DNA of 64,000 nt from Hahella sp. CCB-MM4 (GTDB taxonomy: Bacteria > Pseudomonadota > Gammaproteobacteria > Pseudomonadales > Oleiphilaceae), in NCBI RefSeq assembly GCF_002260525.1, contig NZ_MRYI01000004.1, positions 1 to 64,000 of the forward strand. The letters run 5' to 3'. The position numbers and the translations under genes are program-made. The notes below the pieces were generated by a model that was not told the origin of the DNA, searched no databases, and saw only the letters and a program-made list of their open reading frames with translations. The first letter of the stretch is position 1, and every line of letters starts with the position of its first letter. Of the stretch, positions 8,757 through 18,573 are shown one piece after another.

Positions 8757-9938
8757 TCAGAAGACTTCAAACAGTCCCGCAGCGCCCATACCACCACCGA
8801 TACACATGGTGCACACCACGTATTTCGCTCCACGGCGCTTGCCTTCGATCAAGGCGTGTCCGACCATTCTGGCCCCACTCATACCGTAAGGATGTCCAAT
8901 GGAAATGGCACCACCGTTGACGTTAAGGAGTTCATTGGGGATACCCAGCTTGTCCCGACAGTAGAGCACCTGCACGGCAAAGGCTTCATTCAACTCCCAC
9001 AGCCCGATATCGTCCATGGAGAGGCCATGCCGTTTGAGCAGCCTGGGAATGGCAAATACCGGTCCAATGCCCATTTCATCCGGTTCACAGCCAGCCACCG
9101 CAATACCCCGATAAGCGCCTAAAGGCGTCAGATTCATCTGTTCCGCCAACTTGCTGTCCATCAGCACCGCAGCTGAAGCACCATCGGAGAGCTGGCTGGC
9201 ATTGCCGGCAGTAATACAACCACCATCGATCACCGGCTTGAGAGAACTGAGCCCATCGAGGGTTGTGTCAGGTCTGTTACCCTCATCTTTGGATAAAGTG
9301 ACTTCCTCAGTCGTCTGTTCTTTGGTTTCCTTGTTGGTGACCACTTTGGTGGCGGTAACAGGGATGATTTCATCATCGAATTTACCACTCCACTGAGCAT
9401 CCGCTGTACGCATCTGGCTTTCATAAGAATAGGCGTCCTGCGCCTCGCGGCTGATGTTATAGCGCTTGGCGACGATTTCTGCGGTCTGCAGCATCGGCAT
9501 GTAGATATCCTTATGTCGGGCGACCAGCGCCGGATCTATCATCCGATAAGTGTTCATTTTCTCGTTCTGGACAAGGCTGATGGAATCCACACCTCCTGCC
9601 ACCATAATGGGGACACCATCACTGATAATCTGTTTTGCAGCGGTGGCAATCGCATACATTCCGGAACTGCATTGACGGTCCAGTGTCATACCGGCAGTGG
9701 TGACCGGCAGACCTCCTGCCAACGCTGCGAGCCTGCCGATATTCGGACTGGCACTTCCCTGGGTCAGGGCACACCCCATCACCACATCTTCAACGGACTC
9801 CGGATCAATATCGGCCCTTGAAACGGCAGCGCGAATAGCATGTCCCGCCAGTGTCGGCGCTTCCAGATTATTGAAAGCCCCACGATATGCCCGGCCGATA
9901 GGGGTTCTTGCTGTGGATACAATCACTGCCTCTTTCAT
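8757..9938 (-). CDS. Acetyl-CoA C-acyltransferase (thiolase)
   Basis: A 393-residue thiolase, catalysing the last beta-oxidation step (3-ketoacyl-CoA + CoA to acyl-CoA + acetyl-CoA). The nucleophilic cysteine is Cys90 in DRQCSSGM. The C-terminal part has [16 protein letters not shown] with the catalytic histidine, and [12 protein letters not shown] with the second cysteine. Length is normal. A GAGGA ribosome site lies about 10 nt before the ATG at 9938. It follows the FadB/FadJ-like gene after 26 bp, so the two are surely co-transcribed and supply sequential steps. A degradative role is favoured by this pairing; biosynthetic thiolase is the alternative. Confidence 0.94.
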   Translation of the reverse strand: MKEAVIVSTARTPIGRAYRGAFNNLEAPTLAGHAIRAAVSRADIDPESVEDVVMGCALTQGSASPNIGRLAALAGGLPVTTAGMTLDRQCSSGMYAIATAAKQIISDGVPIMVAGGVDSISLVQNEKMNTYRMIDPALVARHKDIYMPMLQTAEIVAKRYNISREAQDAYSYESQMRTADAQWSGKFDDEIIPVTATKVVTNKETKEQTTEEVTLSKDEGNRPDTTLDGLSSLKPVIDGGCITAGNASQLSDGASAAVLMDSKLAEQMNLTPLGAYRGIAVAGCEPDEMGIGPVFAIPRLLKRHGLSMDDIGLWELNEAFAVQVLYCRDKLGIPNELLNVNGGAISIGHPYGMSGARMVGHALIEGKRRGAKYVVCTMCIGGGMGAAGLFEVF

Positions 9939-9964
9939 AACGCTAAGTCCTCAGTTTCTTTTCA

Positions 9965-12091
9965 TCAGGAGTTAAATGTTTTGCCCTGCTCGGCCAGTTG
10001 TTTCAGCACTGGGGCGGGCTTAAACCAAGCTTCACCGTACGCTCCCAATTGGTCGCGGTATCGACAGAGCGTGTCATATATGTGCTTAAGGCCAGTTTCA
10101 TCGGCGTACTTCATTGGGCCTCCCCGATACGCGGGAAAACCGTATCCATAAACATAAATGACGTCGATATCGCCAGCCTTGGCAGCGATTCCCTCTTCCA
10201 GGATCAGCGCGCCCTCATTGATCAATGGATAGATGCAGCGCTCAAGAATTTCCTGATCGGAGATCTCACGTTGCTGAATGCCCAAGCGGCAAGCTTCTGA
10301 TCTTGCGATCTCCATGACTTCAGGATCCGATATTGGTTTTCGCTGGCCGGCCTCGTATAGATAGGCCCCTCTGCCTGCCTTCAGTCCCACTCTGCCCTGC
10401 TCCACCAGACGATCGGCCACAACACAGTAGCTAGGATCGTGTTCGATAAACGGCTTGCGTGACTGGCGGACAAAATAGCCGATATCCAGCCCGGCCATGT
10501 CGCCCATCGTGAATGGCCCCATGGGAAGACCAAATTCATAGATCACTTTGTCTATCTGCTCGGGCGAAGCTCCTTCCAGCAATAACCGGTTGGCTTCACG
10601 AGAATAGGTTTCGATCATGCGATTGCCGACAAAGCCAAAACAGACACCCACCAGGACAGCGACCTTATTGATGGTTTTCGCCAGTTGCATACTGGTTTTA
10701 ATCACCTCTGCCGAGGTGTTCTCCGCCTTCACCACTTCCAGCAACTTCATCACGTTGGCCGGACTGAAAAAGTGCAGTCCAATGACATCCTCAGGACGGC
10801 TAACCACCGAAGCGATCTCATTGATATCAAGAGTCGAAGTATTGGTGGCCAGTATGGTGCCCGGCTTGCAAACCTTATCGAGACGGGAAAACACTTCCTT
10901 TTTGATATCCATCTTTTCGAAGACAGCTTCGATGACCAGGTCCACATCACCCAGATCCTGATAGCTTGTGGTCCCGCTCAACAGCGACATGCGTTTTTCC
11001 ACATCTTCCTGGCTGAGCTTTCCTTTTGCTGCGCTGGCTTCATAGTTTTTACGAATGATGCCCAAGCCTTTATCAAGCGCTTCCTGTTTCAATTCGAGGA
11101 TCATTACTGGAATTCCGGCGTTGGCGAAATTCATGGCGATGCCACCGCCCATGGTACCAGCACCAATCACACCGACTTTTGCAATGTTTCTAACCGGCGT
11201 GTCGCGATCATAATCCTCCACATGAAAAGCGGCTCTCTCAGCGAAAAAGATATGCTGCTGACCTCTTGCCTGAGGTGTCTGCAGACATTCAAGAAATAGT
11301 TCATTCTCCCGCTCCAGGCCTTGCTCAAATGGCAGCTCAACGGCAGCTTCCACTGCCTGAATACACCGTTCCGGAGCATAAAATCCCCGAGTCTGTCGGG
11401 CGATTCCGGATCGGTACCGAGCAAACAAATCAGGCGAAAATGCGGAAGCATCTAGAGGAATGTCGGAAGTACGACGGATCGTTTCCCGCTGATTGAGAAT
11501 CTTGTCTGCCAGTGAGGATACGGCATCATCCAGTAACTCACGGGTATTGGCTAAATGATCAAACAAGCCGGGAAGCTTTTCCGCCTTGACCGGCTTTCCG
11601 GTCACGATCATATCCAGCGCCGGAGCAACACCGACGAGCCTGGGCAATCTTTGCGTACCTCCTGCCCCGGGCAGAATACCGAGATGAACCTCCGGCAATC
11701 CCACCTTATTGCCTATGAACGTCACTCTGTAGTGGCAGGCCAATGCCAGCTCCAGGCCCCCACCGAAAGCCGGACCATTCAGCGCAGCAATCACCGGTTT
11801 TTCCGCGTTCTCAATTAAGGCAAGCACCTTTGGCAAAGGAGGCTCAACGTCTCCAGAGGCGAACTCGCTGATATCCGCCCCTGCAGAGAATAGCCCTTCA
11901 TCACTGCTAATCACCACTACCTGTACCGAAGGGTCCTGCAAGGCTGTTTGAATACCGTCAATAAGCCCCAGCCTGACACGCTTGGAGAGCGCATTCACGG
12001 GTGGATTCTTTATAAGGAGCCGTGCCAGCCCACCCTGCTTTTGGAGAACGACACAATGGTTATCAGCCTGATTCATGATTTCGACACTCAT
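9965..12091 (-). CDS. Enoyl-CoA hydratase/3-hydroxyacyl-CoA dehydrogenase (FadB/FadJ type)
   Basis: A 708-residue bifunctional beta-oxidation enzyme. The hydratase domain spans about residues 10-200, with [10 protein letters not shown], the [11 protein letters not shown] turn (Glu114) and [14 protein letters not shown] (Glu134). The NAD-binding dehydrogenase domain starts near 303 with [17 protein letters not shown]. The catalytic histidine lies in [17 protein letters not shown], and a C-terminal helical domain follows. Substrate channelling with the adjacent thiolase (26-bp gap) is likely. The ATG at 12091 has a poor ribosome site, and an ATG five codons in is equally possible. Length is slightly shorter than E. 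coli FadB and matches FadJ-like proteins. Confidence 0.93.
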   Translation of the reverse strand: MSVEIMNQADNHCVVLQKQGGLARLLIKNPPVNALSKRVRLGLIDGIQTALQDPSVQVVVISSDEGLFSAGADISEFASGDVEPPLPKVLALIENAEKPVIAALNGPAFGGGLELALACHYRVTFIGNKVGLPEVHLGILPGAGGTQRLPRLVGVAPALDMIVTGKPVKAEKLPGLFDHLANTRELLDDAVSSLADKILNQRETIRRTSDIPLDASAFSPDLFARYRSGIARQTRGFYAPERCIQAVEAAVELPFEQGLERENELFLECLQTPQARGQQHIFFAERAAFHVEDYDRDTPVRNIAKVGVIGAGTMGGGIAMNFANAGIPVMILELKQEALDKGLGIIRKNYEASAAKGKLSQEDVEKRMSLLSGTTSYQDLGDVDLVIEAVFEKMDIKKEVFSRLDKVCKPGTILATNTSTLDINEIASVVSRPEDVIGLHFFSPANVMKLLEVVKAENTSAEVIKTSMQLAKTINKVAVLVGVCFGFVGNRMIETYSREANRLLLEGASPEQIDKVIYEFGLPMGPFTMGDMAGLDIGYFVRQSRKPFIEHDPSYCVVADRLVEQGRVGLKAGRGAYLYEAGQRKPISDPEVMEIARSEACRLGIQQREISDQEILERCIYPLINEGALILEEGIAAKAGDIDVIYVYGYGFPAYRGGPMKYADETGLKHIYDTLCRYRDQLGAYGEAWFKPAPVLKQLAEQGKTFNS

Positions 12092-12391
12092 TTCTGGATA
12101 TGCCTAGATCCTATGAAAAGACATTCAATCATCCAAATTTATTGATTTTATATAAATCTATAAAAATGAATGATTCACCGAAGTCTCAATCCTGAAAAGG
12201 GTGGCATGGGTCAGATTTGATGCGAAGACGGCCAGTTCAGTCTTTTTAGACGCGACCACAGCTTCCAGGACTCAGCCGCACTCATTTGAACCGGTCTTTG
12301 TTTCCAAGATCTCACTTCTATCCAAGATCTCACTTCTATCCAAGATCTCACTTCATTCCAAGATCACACTTTCCAGATCAGGCCACGCTCT
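12092..12391. repeat. Gap with an 18-bp tandem repeat, four copies (12303-12374)
   Basis: Between the MaoC stop and the FadB/FadJ-like start. Units begin at 12303, 12321, 12339 and 12357; the first three are nearly identical (core CCAAGATCTCACTTC) and the fourth is diverged. The array starts 18 bp after the MaoC stop. The rest is AT-rich near 12120-12170 and could hold the promoter of the fatty-acid genes; no clear promoter was picked. Confidence 0.85.
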
Positions 12392-12835
12392 CTAGACCAG
12401 CAACATCAGGAATATTGCCACCATCGCTGGTTTTTCCCTGCCATGGATTTCCACTTCACAGCCAAAACTGAACAAAGTACCAGAAGCCTTTTGCTGCCGG
12501 TCTTCCACCTTGATTTTATAGCGTATTTCATCCCCGGACCGGACTGGCTCGAGAAAGCGGATTTTGTCTGTGCCGTAATTCAACAGGGTCATGGTTTCTG
12601 AATCGATGTCGATCATGTCATAAAACATGGACGGCATTAGCGTAGTGGTGAGAAACCCGTGGGCGATAGTGGTACCGAAGGGGCTTTCCTGACTGGCCCG
12701 AATCCGGTCCACATGAATCCACTGATGATCTCCCGTAACATCGGCGAAAGCGTCTATCCGTTCCTGATCCACCCTGAACCAGGGACTGATACCAAGCTCA
12801 TCACCGACACTCAGCTCCGTGATATTTTTCTTCAT
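12392..12835 (-). CDS. MaoC-like (R)-specific enoyl-CoA hydratase
   Basis: A 147-residue single-hotdog hydratase. The catalytic dyad is visible as Asp36 and His41 in FADVTGDHQWIHVD, followed by GTTIAHGFLTTTLMP. Relatives (PhaJ, MaoC) hydrate enoyl-CoA to the (R)-3-hydroxyacyl-CoA, linking beta-oxidation to other uses, and this one often lies in acyl-CoA operons. I start it at 12835, because AAGGAG lies 9 nt upstream; the 27 extra N-terminal codons of the longer frame have no match to the family. It is divergent from the LysR gene and upstream of the beta-oxidation genes, so that regulator may control it. Confidence 0.9.
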   Translation of the reverse strand: MKKNITELSVGDELGISPWFRVDQERIDAFADVTGDHQWIHVDRIRASQESPFGTTIAHGFLTTTLMPSMFYDMIDIDSETMTLLNYGTDKIRFLEPVRSGDEIRYKIKVEDRQQKASGTLFSFGCEVEIHGREKPAMVAIFLMLLV

Positions 12836-12946
12836 TGTTATTCTCCTTTTGATTGGCCTGCGCCATGGCAAACGATTGTCGACACCCGTCACGCTATTAT
12901 TACGGCGAGTCTCCATTATTACAGTGAATTAAATTGATGAAATTCC

Positions 12947-12961
12947 ATAAGGGAGACTTAT
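12947..12961. promoter_or_regulatory. Candidate LysR-type operator
   Basis: ATAAG-N5-CTTAT forms an interrupted palindrome that includes the T-N11-A pattern (T48-A60). It sits between the divergent maoC-like and lysR genes, about 70 bp before lysR, where LysR regulators normally bind. Function is inferred from pattern and place only. Confidence 0.45.
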
Positions 12962-13031
12962 AGAGTAGTCTACCGGGGCTGCTGCCATTAATAACAATTT
13001 TGATAGCAACCTTCACTACATGGTGGGACTC

Positions 13032-13934
13032 ATGAATCTTAATCGCATTGATCTGAATCTATTCGCCGTCTTCGATGCCATTTATACGGCTGGCAGTCTG
13101 ACAAAAGCCGCAGAAGTCTTGTGTATTACACAGCCCGCCGTCAGTAACTCCCTCGCCCGCTTGAGAGATCTGCTGAATGACCCATTGTTTGTCCGCACCG
13201 GTCATTGCATGACTCCCACTCCCGTCGCACAGAATATTATTGTGCCGGCACGTGAAGCATTGGCACTGTTGAGAAAGAGTATTCAGCAGAGCCAGGAGTT
13301 TGATCCTCAAACTGCAGAAAAGACCTTTCATTTTGCGACCAAAGATCTGTTTGAAGCAGGGATATTATCCAGACTTGCCGCTCACCTTGAACAGAAGGCC
13401 CCTAATATCTGTTTGAGTAATTTCGAAATGGATAACACTGACGTGGTCGCCGCCATGGCCAGTGGCGGGTTGGACTTCTATGCCGATAGTTCCTCGTTTA
13501 CTCATCCGCAGCTATGTAAACAGAAAATCGCCCAGGACAGGTTTGTGGTCATTGCCCGACGCAACCATCCTGCCCTGTCACAAGGGATGACCATGGACGC
13601 CTTTTGTGAGCTGGGTCATGTATGCATCAGCAGTCGACGGACGGGACCGAGCACTATAGATTCCTATCTCGCAAAATATGGGCGACAGCGCAGGATCGTC
13701 ATGCGCAGCCGTAATTACCTGATTTCTCCCAGTGTTGTCCTGAAGAGCAATCTTATTTCCTGTGTTCCCTACCATATGGCCAAACACTACGATGTCGCGA
13801 TTTTTGAAATGCCGTTCGACCTGCCATGTACAGAATACTTTTTGTATTGGCACGTGAGTGCTGATTTGGATCATGCCCATCTGTGGATGCGTGAGCAGAT
13901 AGCAGAAGTGGTGAAAGTGTTTAAAGCGGACTAA
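13032..13934 (+). CDS. LysR-family transcriptional regulator
   Basis: A 300-residue LysR regulator. The N-terminal winged helix is clear: NLNRIDLNLFAVFDAIYTAG, then SLTKAAEVLCITQPAVSNS as the recognition helix, and LRDLLNDPLFVRTG. The C-terminal two-thirds is the effector-binding fold, whose ligand is not predictable. I chose the ATG at 13032, which gives the standard N-terminus; an ATG four codons upstream exists. It is divergent from the MaoC-like hydratase with about 200 bp between, and probably controls itself and the acyl-CoA genes. Confidence 0.92.
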   Translation: MNLNRIDLNLFAVFDAIYTAGSLTKAAEVLCITQPAVSNSLARLRDLLNDPLFVRTGHCMTPTPVAQNIIVPAREALALLRKSIQQSQEFDPQTAEKTFHFATKDLFEAGILSRLAAHLEQKAPNICLSNFEMDNTDVVAAMASGGLDFYADSSSFTHPQLCKQKIAQDRFVVIARRNHPALSQGMTMDAFCELGHVCISSRRTGPSTIDSYLAKYGRQRRIVMRSRNYLISPSVVLKSNLISCVPYHMAKHYDVAIFEMPFDLPCTEYFLYWHVSADLDHAHLWMREQIAEVVKVFKAD

Positions 13935-13966
13935 GAAAACGGACAAAGAAAAAGAACAAAGAAAGT
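13928..13966. repeat. 13-bp tandem repeat across the lysR stop codon
   Basis: Three units (13928, 13941, 13954) with a common ACAAAGAAA-type core. The first unit contains the TAA stop of lysR, so the array grew from the gene end outward. Confidence 0.6.
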
Positions 13967-14024
13967 AAGCTAAGTACACGGATTGAGGAAGGATAAATCT
14001 ATATAGAAATGTCTTGAAATAAAA

Positions 14025-14056
14025 AAGGGTACGCCGAAACTGGCGAACCCTTCTTT
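14025..14056. terminator. Bidirectional terminator hairpin
   Basis: A stem of 6 + 4 bp (14025-14030 and 14032-14035 with 14042-14045 and 14047-14052), one A/A mismatch, 6-nt loop. It has A-run on one side and T-run on the other. It separates the convergent lysR gene and the ELWxxDGT lipoprotein gene. Confidence 0.85.
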
Positions 14057-14073
14057 TATATAGGTTACGTTGC

Positions 14074-15495
14074 TTATTTTGGCCCCAAAAGGCGCGTTCT
14101 AAAGCTTGAAGCGTCACCCAGCTGTATATCCTTAACCAAGACAGTCCCTTCGGCAGTACCGTCTGTCTTCCACAATTCCGCACCTGTGGTAGGCTCCACT
14201 CCAATAAACAACATACTTGGATTGGCTGTAGTGCCAACTACCGGTAAATGATAAGGGTTATATCCAAGCCCATTTATCCGAAAACCTGCATCTTGCGCTT
14301 TAGCATCCACATCATTGATGTCTTTAACTTTCCTGGTGCCCTCTTGAGTGCCATTGGTCGTCCATAGCTGCACACCTTCTTCCGTCGCCCAATCCAGATA
14401 CATATTGGAATTAAATGCAATTCCATCATAGATATCCTGAGTCAGTTCCAGACTGTTAAAGTCTGTTCCGTTTTCTGTGCTCCAGAGATACTCAACACGG
14501 CTTGGGTTATCTGTCTCATTATAGGATGCAACAATAAATACGCGGCTATCAGCATCAAATGCAATTTCTATCGATGGATCGTCTAATTCCGGACCAGGCA
14601 GTGGCAGATTATGTGCACTCAAATCACCGTTTTTCTCTAGCTTAACGACCTTGATCGTTTCACCATGATCAACTGTCCCAACCACCAGAATGGAGTCCTT
14701 GAATTTGACGATCTCTGCGCCACCATTAAAGAGAAAGGAGTCCTCAGCCAGACTGGTTCCATCAGCCGTACCGTCGCTCTTCCATATTAAATAGCCTGGT
14801 GCATCACCGCTAATGGCCACGAAATAAACCTTATTGTTAAAGGCCGTTAAACTCTGAACTTGTGATGAACTGCCTCCGGGAAAAATATCCTTTACCAAGT
14901 AGGCTTTTTCTCCGTTAAAGGCGTACAATTCACTGCCTGTTTCAGAAGTATAATCGGTATAAAACAATCGATCATTTGTCGCCACAAAATTACTGGGCGA
15001 CCTTCCTGTGGCAACAATCTTCGTTCCCGCCTCAGTTCCGTCTGTCTTCCAGATATTCCTTCCGGGAGTGCCTTCAATATCAGCAGTAAAATAGAGCTCA
15101 TTCTTAAATTCAGTAAACTCGGAAAGATCTGCAGACTCAGTCCAGGGGAAAGCATCTGCAACCATTTCAGTTCCTTCCTCGGTCCCATCGGTTTTCCAGA
15201 TTTCATACCCGTGAATGCCATCATTGGCAACAAAGTAGGTTATGTCGCCTTTTTTGAAGATATTCTGCGGATTCGACCCTTCCGCCTCGTTTAGATCTTT
15301 CACCAACCTGGTATTTTCTTCAGTGCCATCGGTTATCCACAATTCAGTACCGTGAACACCGTCGTCTGCAGGAAATATGACGTTTCCTAGCGACTCTGCG
15401 GAAGAGCCTGAATTACCGTTATTTGAACCACCACTACATCCAACGATCCCTAACATCATTACTGCCGCTATAGGGGCGAGGCGAAAAGCACTCAT
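14074..15495 (-). CDS. ELWxxDGT-repeat lipoprotein
   Basis: A 473-residue lipoprotein built from ELWxxDGT repeats. The signal ends in the lipobox IVGC. At least six repeats are visible: ELWITDGTEENTRLV, EIWKTDGTEEGTEMV, NIWKTDGTEAGTKIV, LIWKSDGTADGT, QLWTTNGTQEGT and ELWKTDGTAEGTVLV, at 40-80 residue spacing. Such repeats form beta-propeller-like surface proteins of unknown ligand. I start at ATG 15495 because GGAG lies 6-7 nt upstream, rather than four codons earlier. It is divergent from the LuxR-type gene and ends at a bidirectional terminator, so it is monocistronic. Confidence 0.88.
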   Translation of the reverse strand: MSAFRLAPIAAVMMLGIVGCSGGSNNGNSGSSAESLGNVIFPADDGVHGTELWITDGTEENTRLVKDLNEAEGSNPQNIFKKGDITYFVANDGIHGYEIWKTDGTEEGTEMVADAFPWTESADLSEFTEFKNELYFTADIEGTPGRNIWKTDGTEAGTKIVATGRSPSNFVATNDRLFYTDYTSETGSELYAFNGEKAYLVKDIFPGGSSSQVQSLTAFNNKVYFVAISGDAPGYLIWKSDGTADGTSLAEDSFLFNGGAEIVKFKDSILVVGTVDHGETIKVVKLEKNGDLSAHNLPLPGPELDDPSIEIAFDADSRVFIVASYNETDNPSRVEYLWSTENGTDFNSLELTQDIYDGIAFNSNMYLDWATEEGVQLWTTNGTQEGTRKVKDINDVDAKAQDAGFRINGLGYNPYHLPVVGTTANPSMLFIGVEPTTGAELWKTDGTAEGTVLVKDIQLGDASSFRTRLLGPK

Positions 15496-15791
15496 GGGTA
15501 TCTCCATTCTGATTTATACAACTCTGGTAAGCACACTGGCCGCGAATTCTAGAAAAAGGAGAAACTCTCACACAACTACTCAACCGAGTGGTTTTTTGCC
15601 TTGCTTAATAAGGTGACTCGGTGTTTACTTACCAGCGTTCAACCGAACCACCGGCCAAACCTGGCTTGGGAAGGACAATTCATATCTGAGTGAACGACAC
15701 TGGCGGCTTCTGGTTTGCACTCGAACCAGTTCGATTTGTTGTTTATCGGTATGGATGTATTAGGAAGTAATCAATCTAATTTCAGGAATTT

Positions 15792-16919
15792 ATGTCTACA
15801 CCAAGTTTCCATTCCAGCTCGCTGATCAATCTCTTATTAGAAACCAGTTATTGCAACAGCCGATGGAAGTATTTTGCTGAAGAGCTGGTCAGGCAATTCT
15901 CACTGCATATCTGCCATATTTTTATCGTCAACAGAAGGACCATGGGCATAAGATTTCATGTAGATGGTGGCGTACGGATGGACCCTGCTTTGGCAAAGCA
16001 CTATCTGCAAGAGCATATCGATGATGACCCCATGCTTCTGGCGGCCATGAACAAACCCCGGGGGCTTTTTTATTCTGTGGGTACATTACCCGAGCGCGAA
16101 GAAATCCTTCAGAGTAAACAATTCAGGGAGTGGTTTGCTCCGCAAGGTCTGGTTGATTCATCCTCTGCCTGCATCCTGTCTGATGAGGACTGGTTTGGCG
16201 TGATTTTCTGCAATCGTCACCAGGACATCGGAGAGTTCACTGTACAGGAGCTGAATCATCTCAATAGCCTGCTCCCCTTTATTGAAAAGGCCGCCAATCT
16301 GTCCTTTTCCAATGCTTACCTATCCAAAGATGAGATTCGACTGGCTTCAGTGGTCAACACTTTTAGGATTCCTGTCGCAATACTGACGGAAACCGGCGCA
16401 GTTTGTGCGATGAATCAGGGCATGAAAGATCTCATTGAAGATTACAATGAGCTGAGAATTGAACACAATTGCCTGCGTTTGGAAGACAATAGACTGGAGA
16501 AAATGCTTTACATCGGCCTGATGCAAACGGCTAAACGCGTGGAAGGCTTCGATATGATGGTGGAGGAAGCCGAGCATATTAAAATCGGTTCCAGAATATT
16601 CCTGGGATTCCAGCCCCTTCTGAACAGCTACATCACGAATGAGGAAACATTCAGCGGAGCCATGATCTACGCGATTTCCGCAGATCTGATCCAACAGATC
16701 CCCGCACAAAAGCTTGTTGAGTTATTTGACCTGTCTGAAAGAGAAGCCAGCATCAGCCAGAGACTGGCCTCCGGCAAAGCTTTAAAAACCATCGCGGATG
16801 AAGAGTGCATCAGCCTTCACACGGTTAAATGGCATCTGAAGAGTATTTTCGCCAAGACGGGCTGTTCAAGCCAGATTGCTCTTGTGAATCTGTTGAACAG
16901 CATTCCTTATAATCCCTGA
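15792..16919 (+). CDS. LuxR-type HTH regulator with sensory N-terminus
   Basis: A 375-residue regulator. The C-terminal 65 residues are a LuxR/GerE DNA-binding domain: FDLSEREASISQRLASG, then KTIADEECISLHTVKWHLKS, with the usual TVKWHL recognition helix. The first 180 residues resemble a GAF-like sensor, and a PAS-like segment (PVAILTETGAVCAMNQG) lies at about 190-210. No AHL-binding signature is evident, and no synthase gene is nearby, so a quorum-sensing role is not supported. It is divergent from the ELWxxDGT lipoprotein gene over nearly 300 bp; cross-control is possible but not shown. Confidence 0.88.
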   Translation: MSTPSFHSSSLINLLLETSYCNSRWKYFAEELVRQFSLHICHIFIVNRRTMGIRFHVDGGVRMDPALAKHYLQEHIDDDPMLLAAMNKPRGLFYSVGTLPEREEILQSKQFREWFAPQGLVDSSSACILSDEDWFGVIFCNRHQDIGEFTVQELNHLNSLLPFIEKAANLSFSNAYLSKDEIRLASVVNTFRIPVAILTETGAVCAMNQGMKDLIEDYNELRIEHNCLRLEDNRLEKMLYIGLMQTAKRVEGFDMMVEEAEHIKIGSRIFLGFQPLLNSYITNEETFSGAMIYAISADLIQQIPAQKLVELFDLSEREASISQRLASGKALKTIADEECISLHTVKWHLKSIFAKTGCSSQIALVNLLNSIPYNP

Positions 16920-16962
16920 TCTTTAGTGATCAGGCTGGTAAAAATGACTGCAGCACCCGCTG

Positions 16963-17835
16963 CTAGTCATTAAACACCACTGTCCGGTTTCCGTTCAGGA
17001 ATACTCTCTTTTCGGTGTGGTAACGAACCGCCCGGGCCAGGGTCTGGCTTTCGATATCCTGCCCTTTTGCCACCAGGTCATCCGGGTAGTGATTATGATC
17101 CACCGCCTGCACCCCCTGAGTGATAATCGGCCCCTCATCCAGGTTGTCATTAACGTAATGGGCCGTGGCACCCACCAGCTTAACGCCTTTGGCCCAGGCT
17201 TGGTGATAAGGCTTGGCGCCTTTGAATCCAGGCAACAGCGAATGGTGAATATTAATGGCGCGGCCATCCAGTTTCTTGGACATGTCCGGCGATAACACCT
17301 GCATATAGCGGGCTAACACCACCAGTTCGCAATCGTATTGGTTGACCAGTTTCCAGACTTCCGCTTCCTGCTCTGCCTTGGTTTCAGGAGTGATAGGAAG
17401 ATGGTAATAAGGAATTCCGTGCCAATCCGCCAGATGCTTCAGATCAGGATGGTTTGAAATGATCACCGGAATATCGATGGCCAGTTCCCCTGTCCGATAC
17501 CGGTATAAAAGATCGTTCAGACAATGATCGTATTTGGACACCATTACCGCCACACGGGTCTTATGGTCGGGTTCAGTCAGTTCCCAGGACATATCAAAGT
17601 TGGGTGTCCGCTCTTCAAACAATTCACGGAACTTCTGTAGAGAGGAGTCACCCGACAATGGCCTGAATTCCACCCTGATGCAGAAACTCTCCGTCGCCTT
17701 ATCGTCAAAGGAGTTCATGGCAACGATATAGTTTTCCGTTTCCGCCAGGGTGCGGGTAACCACATCAACGGTTCCCAGGCGACTGGGACATTGCGCGGTG
17801 AGGATCCAAAGTTTTTCTCTGTTGGGATTTGGCAT
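16963..17835 (-). CDS. purU: Formyltetrahydrofolate deformylase
   Basis: PurU hydrolyses 10-formyl-THF to THF and formate, balancing the folate one-carbon pool. The 290-residue protein has an N-terminal ACT domain (residues about 8-85) and a formyltransferase-fold catalytic domain with ISNHPDL, LARYMQVLS, NIHHSLLPGFKGAKPYHQAW and the aspartate box YVNDNLDEGPII. Length is normal. It is the last gene of the glyA-sdaA-sox run, 75 bp after soxG. There it would recycle the one-carbon units that sarcosine oxidation puts on folate. Confidence 0.96.
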   Translation of the reverse strand: MPNPNREKLWILTAQCPSRLGTVDVVTRTLAETENYIVAMNSFDDKATESFCIRVEFRPLSGDSSLQKFRELFEERTPNFDMSWELTEPDHKTRVAVMVSKYDHCLNDLLYRYRTGELAIDIPVIISNHPDLKHLADWHGIPYYHLPITPETKAEQEAEVWKLVNQYDCELVVLARYMQVLSPDMSKKLDGRAINIHHSLLPGFKGAKPYHQAWAKGVKLVGATAHYVNDNLDEGPIITQGVQAVDHNHYPDDLVAKGQDIESQTLARAVRYHTEKRVFLNGNRTVVFND

Positions 17836-17910
17836 AACTGCTCTCTACTTTTCTGCAATGCATGAGGGCCGGCAATGGCCAGCCCTTAGCAGGTTGAACA
17901 CGAAACAGGA

Positions 17911-18573
17911 CTACTCAACAGTAACCTGAAGACCGTATTCCGATGCGGCATCTTCCAACCAGCGCCACGCATAGTCGGCAAAGCTGCGGCGGATCACCAG
18001 ATCCCAGGTGTCCGCAGATTTGCGACAAATGACCGCCTGAGTCTTGGCAAATGCCGTTGTGACCACTTTACCCACAGGGAAGTGGCTATCGTGGAAATCA
18101 TACGGAGAGCTCTTTTTCAGCACATTAACGGCATTGCTTCCGGACAACCTGACAACGGTCTGGCCACCACTGACATTGACCACAGAATAGTGCCCATTCA
18201 GGTTTTCCCGAAGCGTCTCCTCCACGGCAAACGCTTTAGCAAGAGGACATAGCACCAGCCATTCGTCAGGCGCAATCCAGCTCATGGAAACGTCGTCCCC
18301 CTCGACACTTTTCAGTGTCTCAGGCAACTGTACGCCCAACGCCGCCTCAATGCCGCTGCAGAATGCTGCCTCCTCGGCATTGCCACGAATGACCAGGTGC
18401 CCGAGCAGATTCAACTCTCCGGCGCTCACCGTTGCGGCACCGGTACCAGCACCTCGGGTTCCGAGTTTCCGATGATACAAAGGGCTTTCCGTGGGTACCG
18501 CTTCAGCCGGGCATTGATCCATGACCGCAATCAGTGCGTCCTTGTTTTTGGTAGGTTCCAGCACTTCAGACAT
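17911..18573 (-). CDS. soxG: Sarcosine oxidase gamma subunit
   Basis: The 220-residue gamma subunit of heterotetrameric sarcosine oxidase. Recognised by a GcvT-like fold and the motifs LVIRGNAEEAAFCSGIEAALG, SMSWIAPDEWLVL and VSGGQTVVRLSGSNA. The gene overlaps the 3' end of soxA by 8 bp, so the two are translationally coupled. Gamma contacts the alpha subunit's folate-binding half. Identity follows both from sequence and from the soxBDAG order. Confidence 0.94.
   Translation of the reverse strand: MSEVLEPTKNKDALIAVMDQCPAEAVPTESPLYHRKLGTRGAGTGAATVSAGELNLLGHLVIRGNAEEAAFCSGIEAALGVQLPETLKSVEGDDVSMSWIAPDEWLVLCPLAKAFAVEETLRENLNGHYSVVNVSGGQTVVRLSGSNAVNVLKKSSPYDFHDSHFPVGKVVTTAFAKTQAVICRKSADTWDLVIRRSFADYAWRWLEDAASEYGLQVTVE

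Noticed and set aside
12201-12471. Plus-strand frames across the 18-bp repeat
   Set aside because: They translate the repeat into SKISLLS- or PRSHFY-type strings, as expected by chance for an 18-bp repeat, and overlap the MaoC gene.
15792-16919. Quorum-sensing LuxR receptor
   Set aside because: Only the DNA-binding domain matches LuxR. The N-terminus lacks the autoinducer-domain pattern, and no AHL synthase is in the window.
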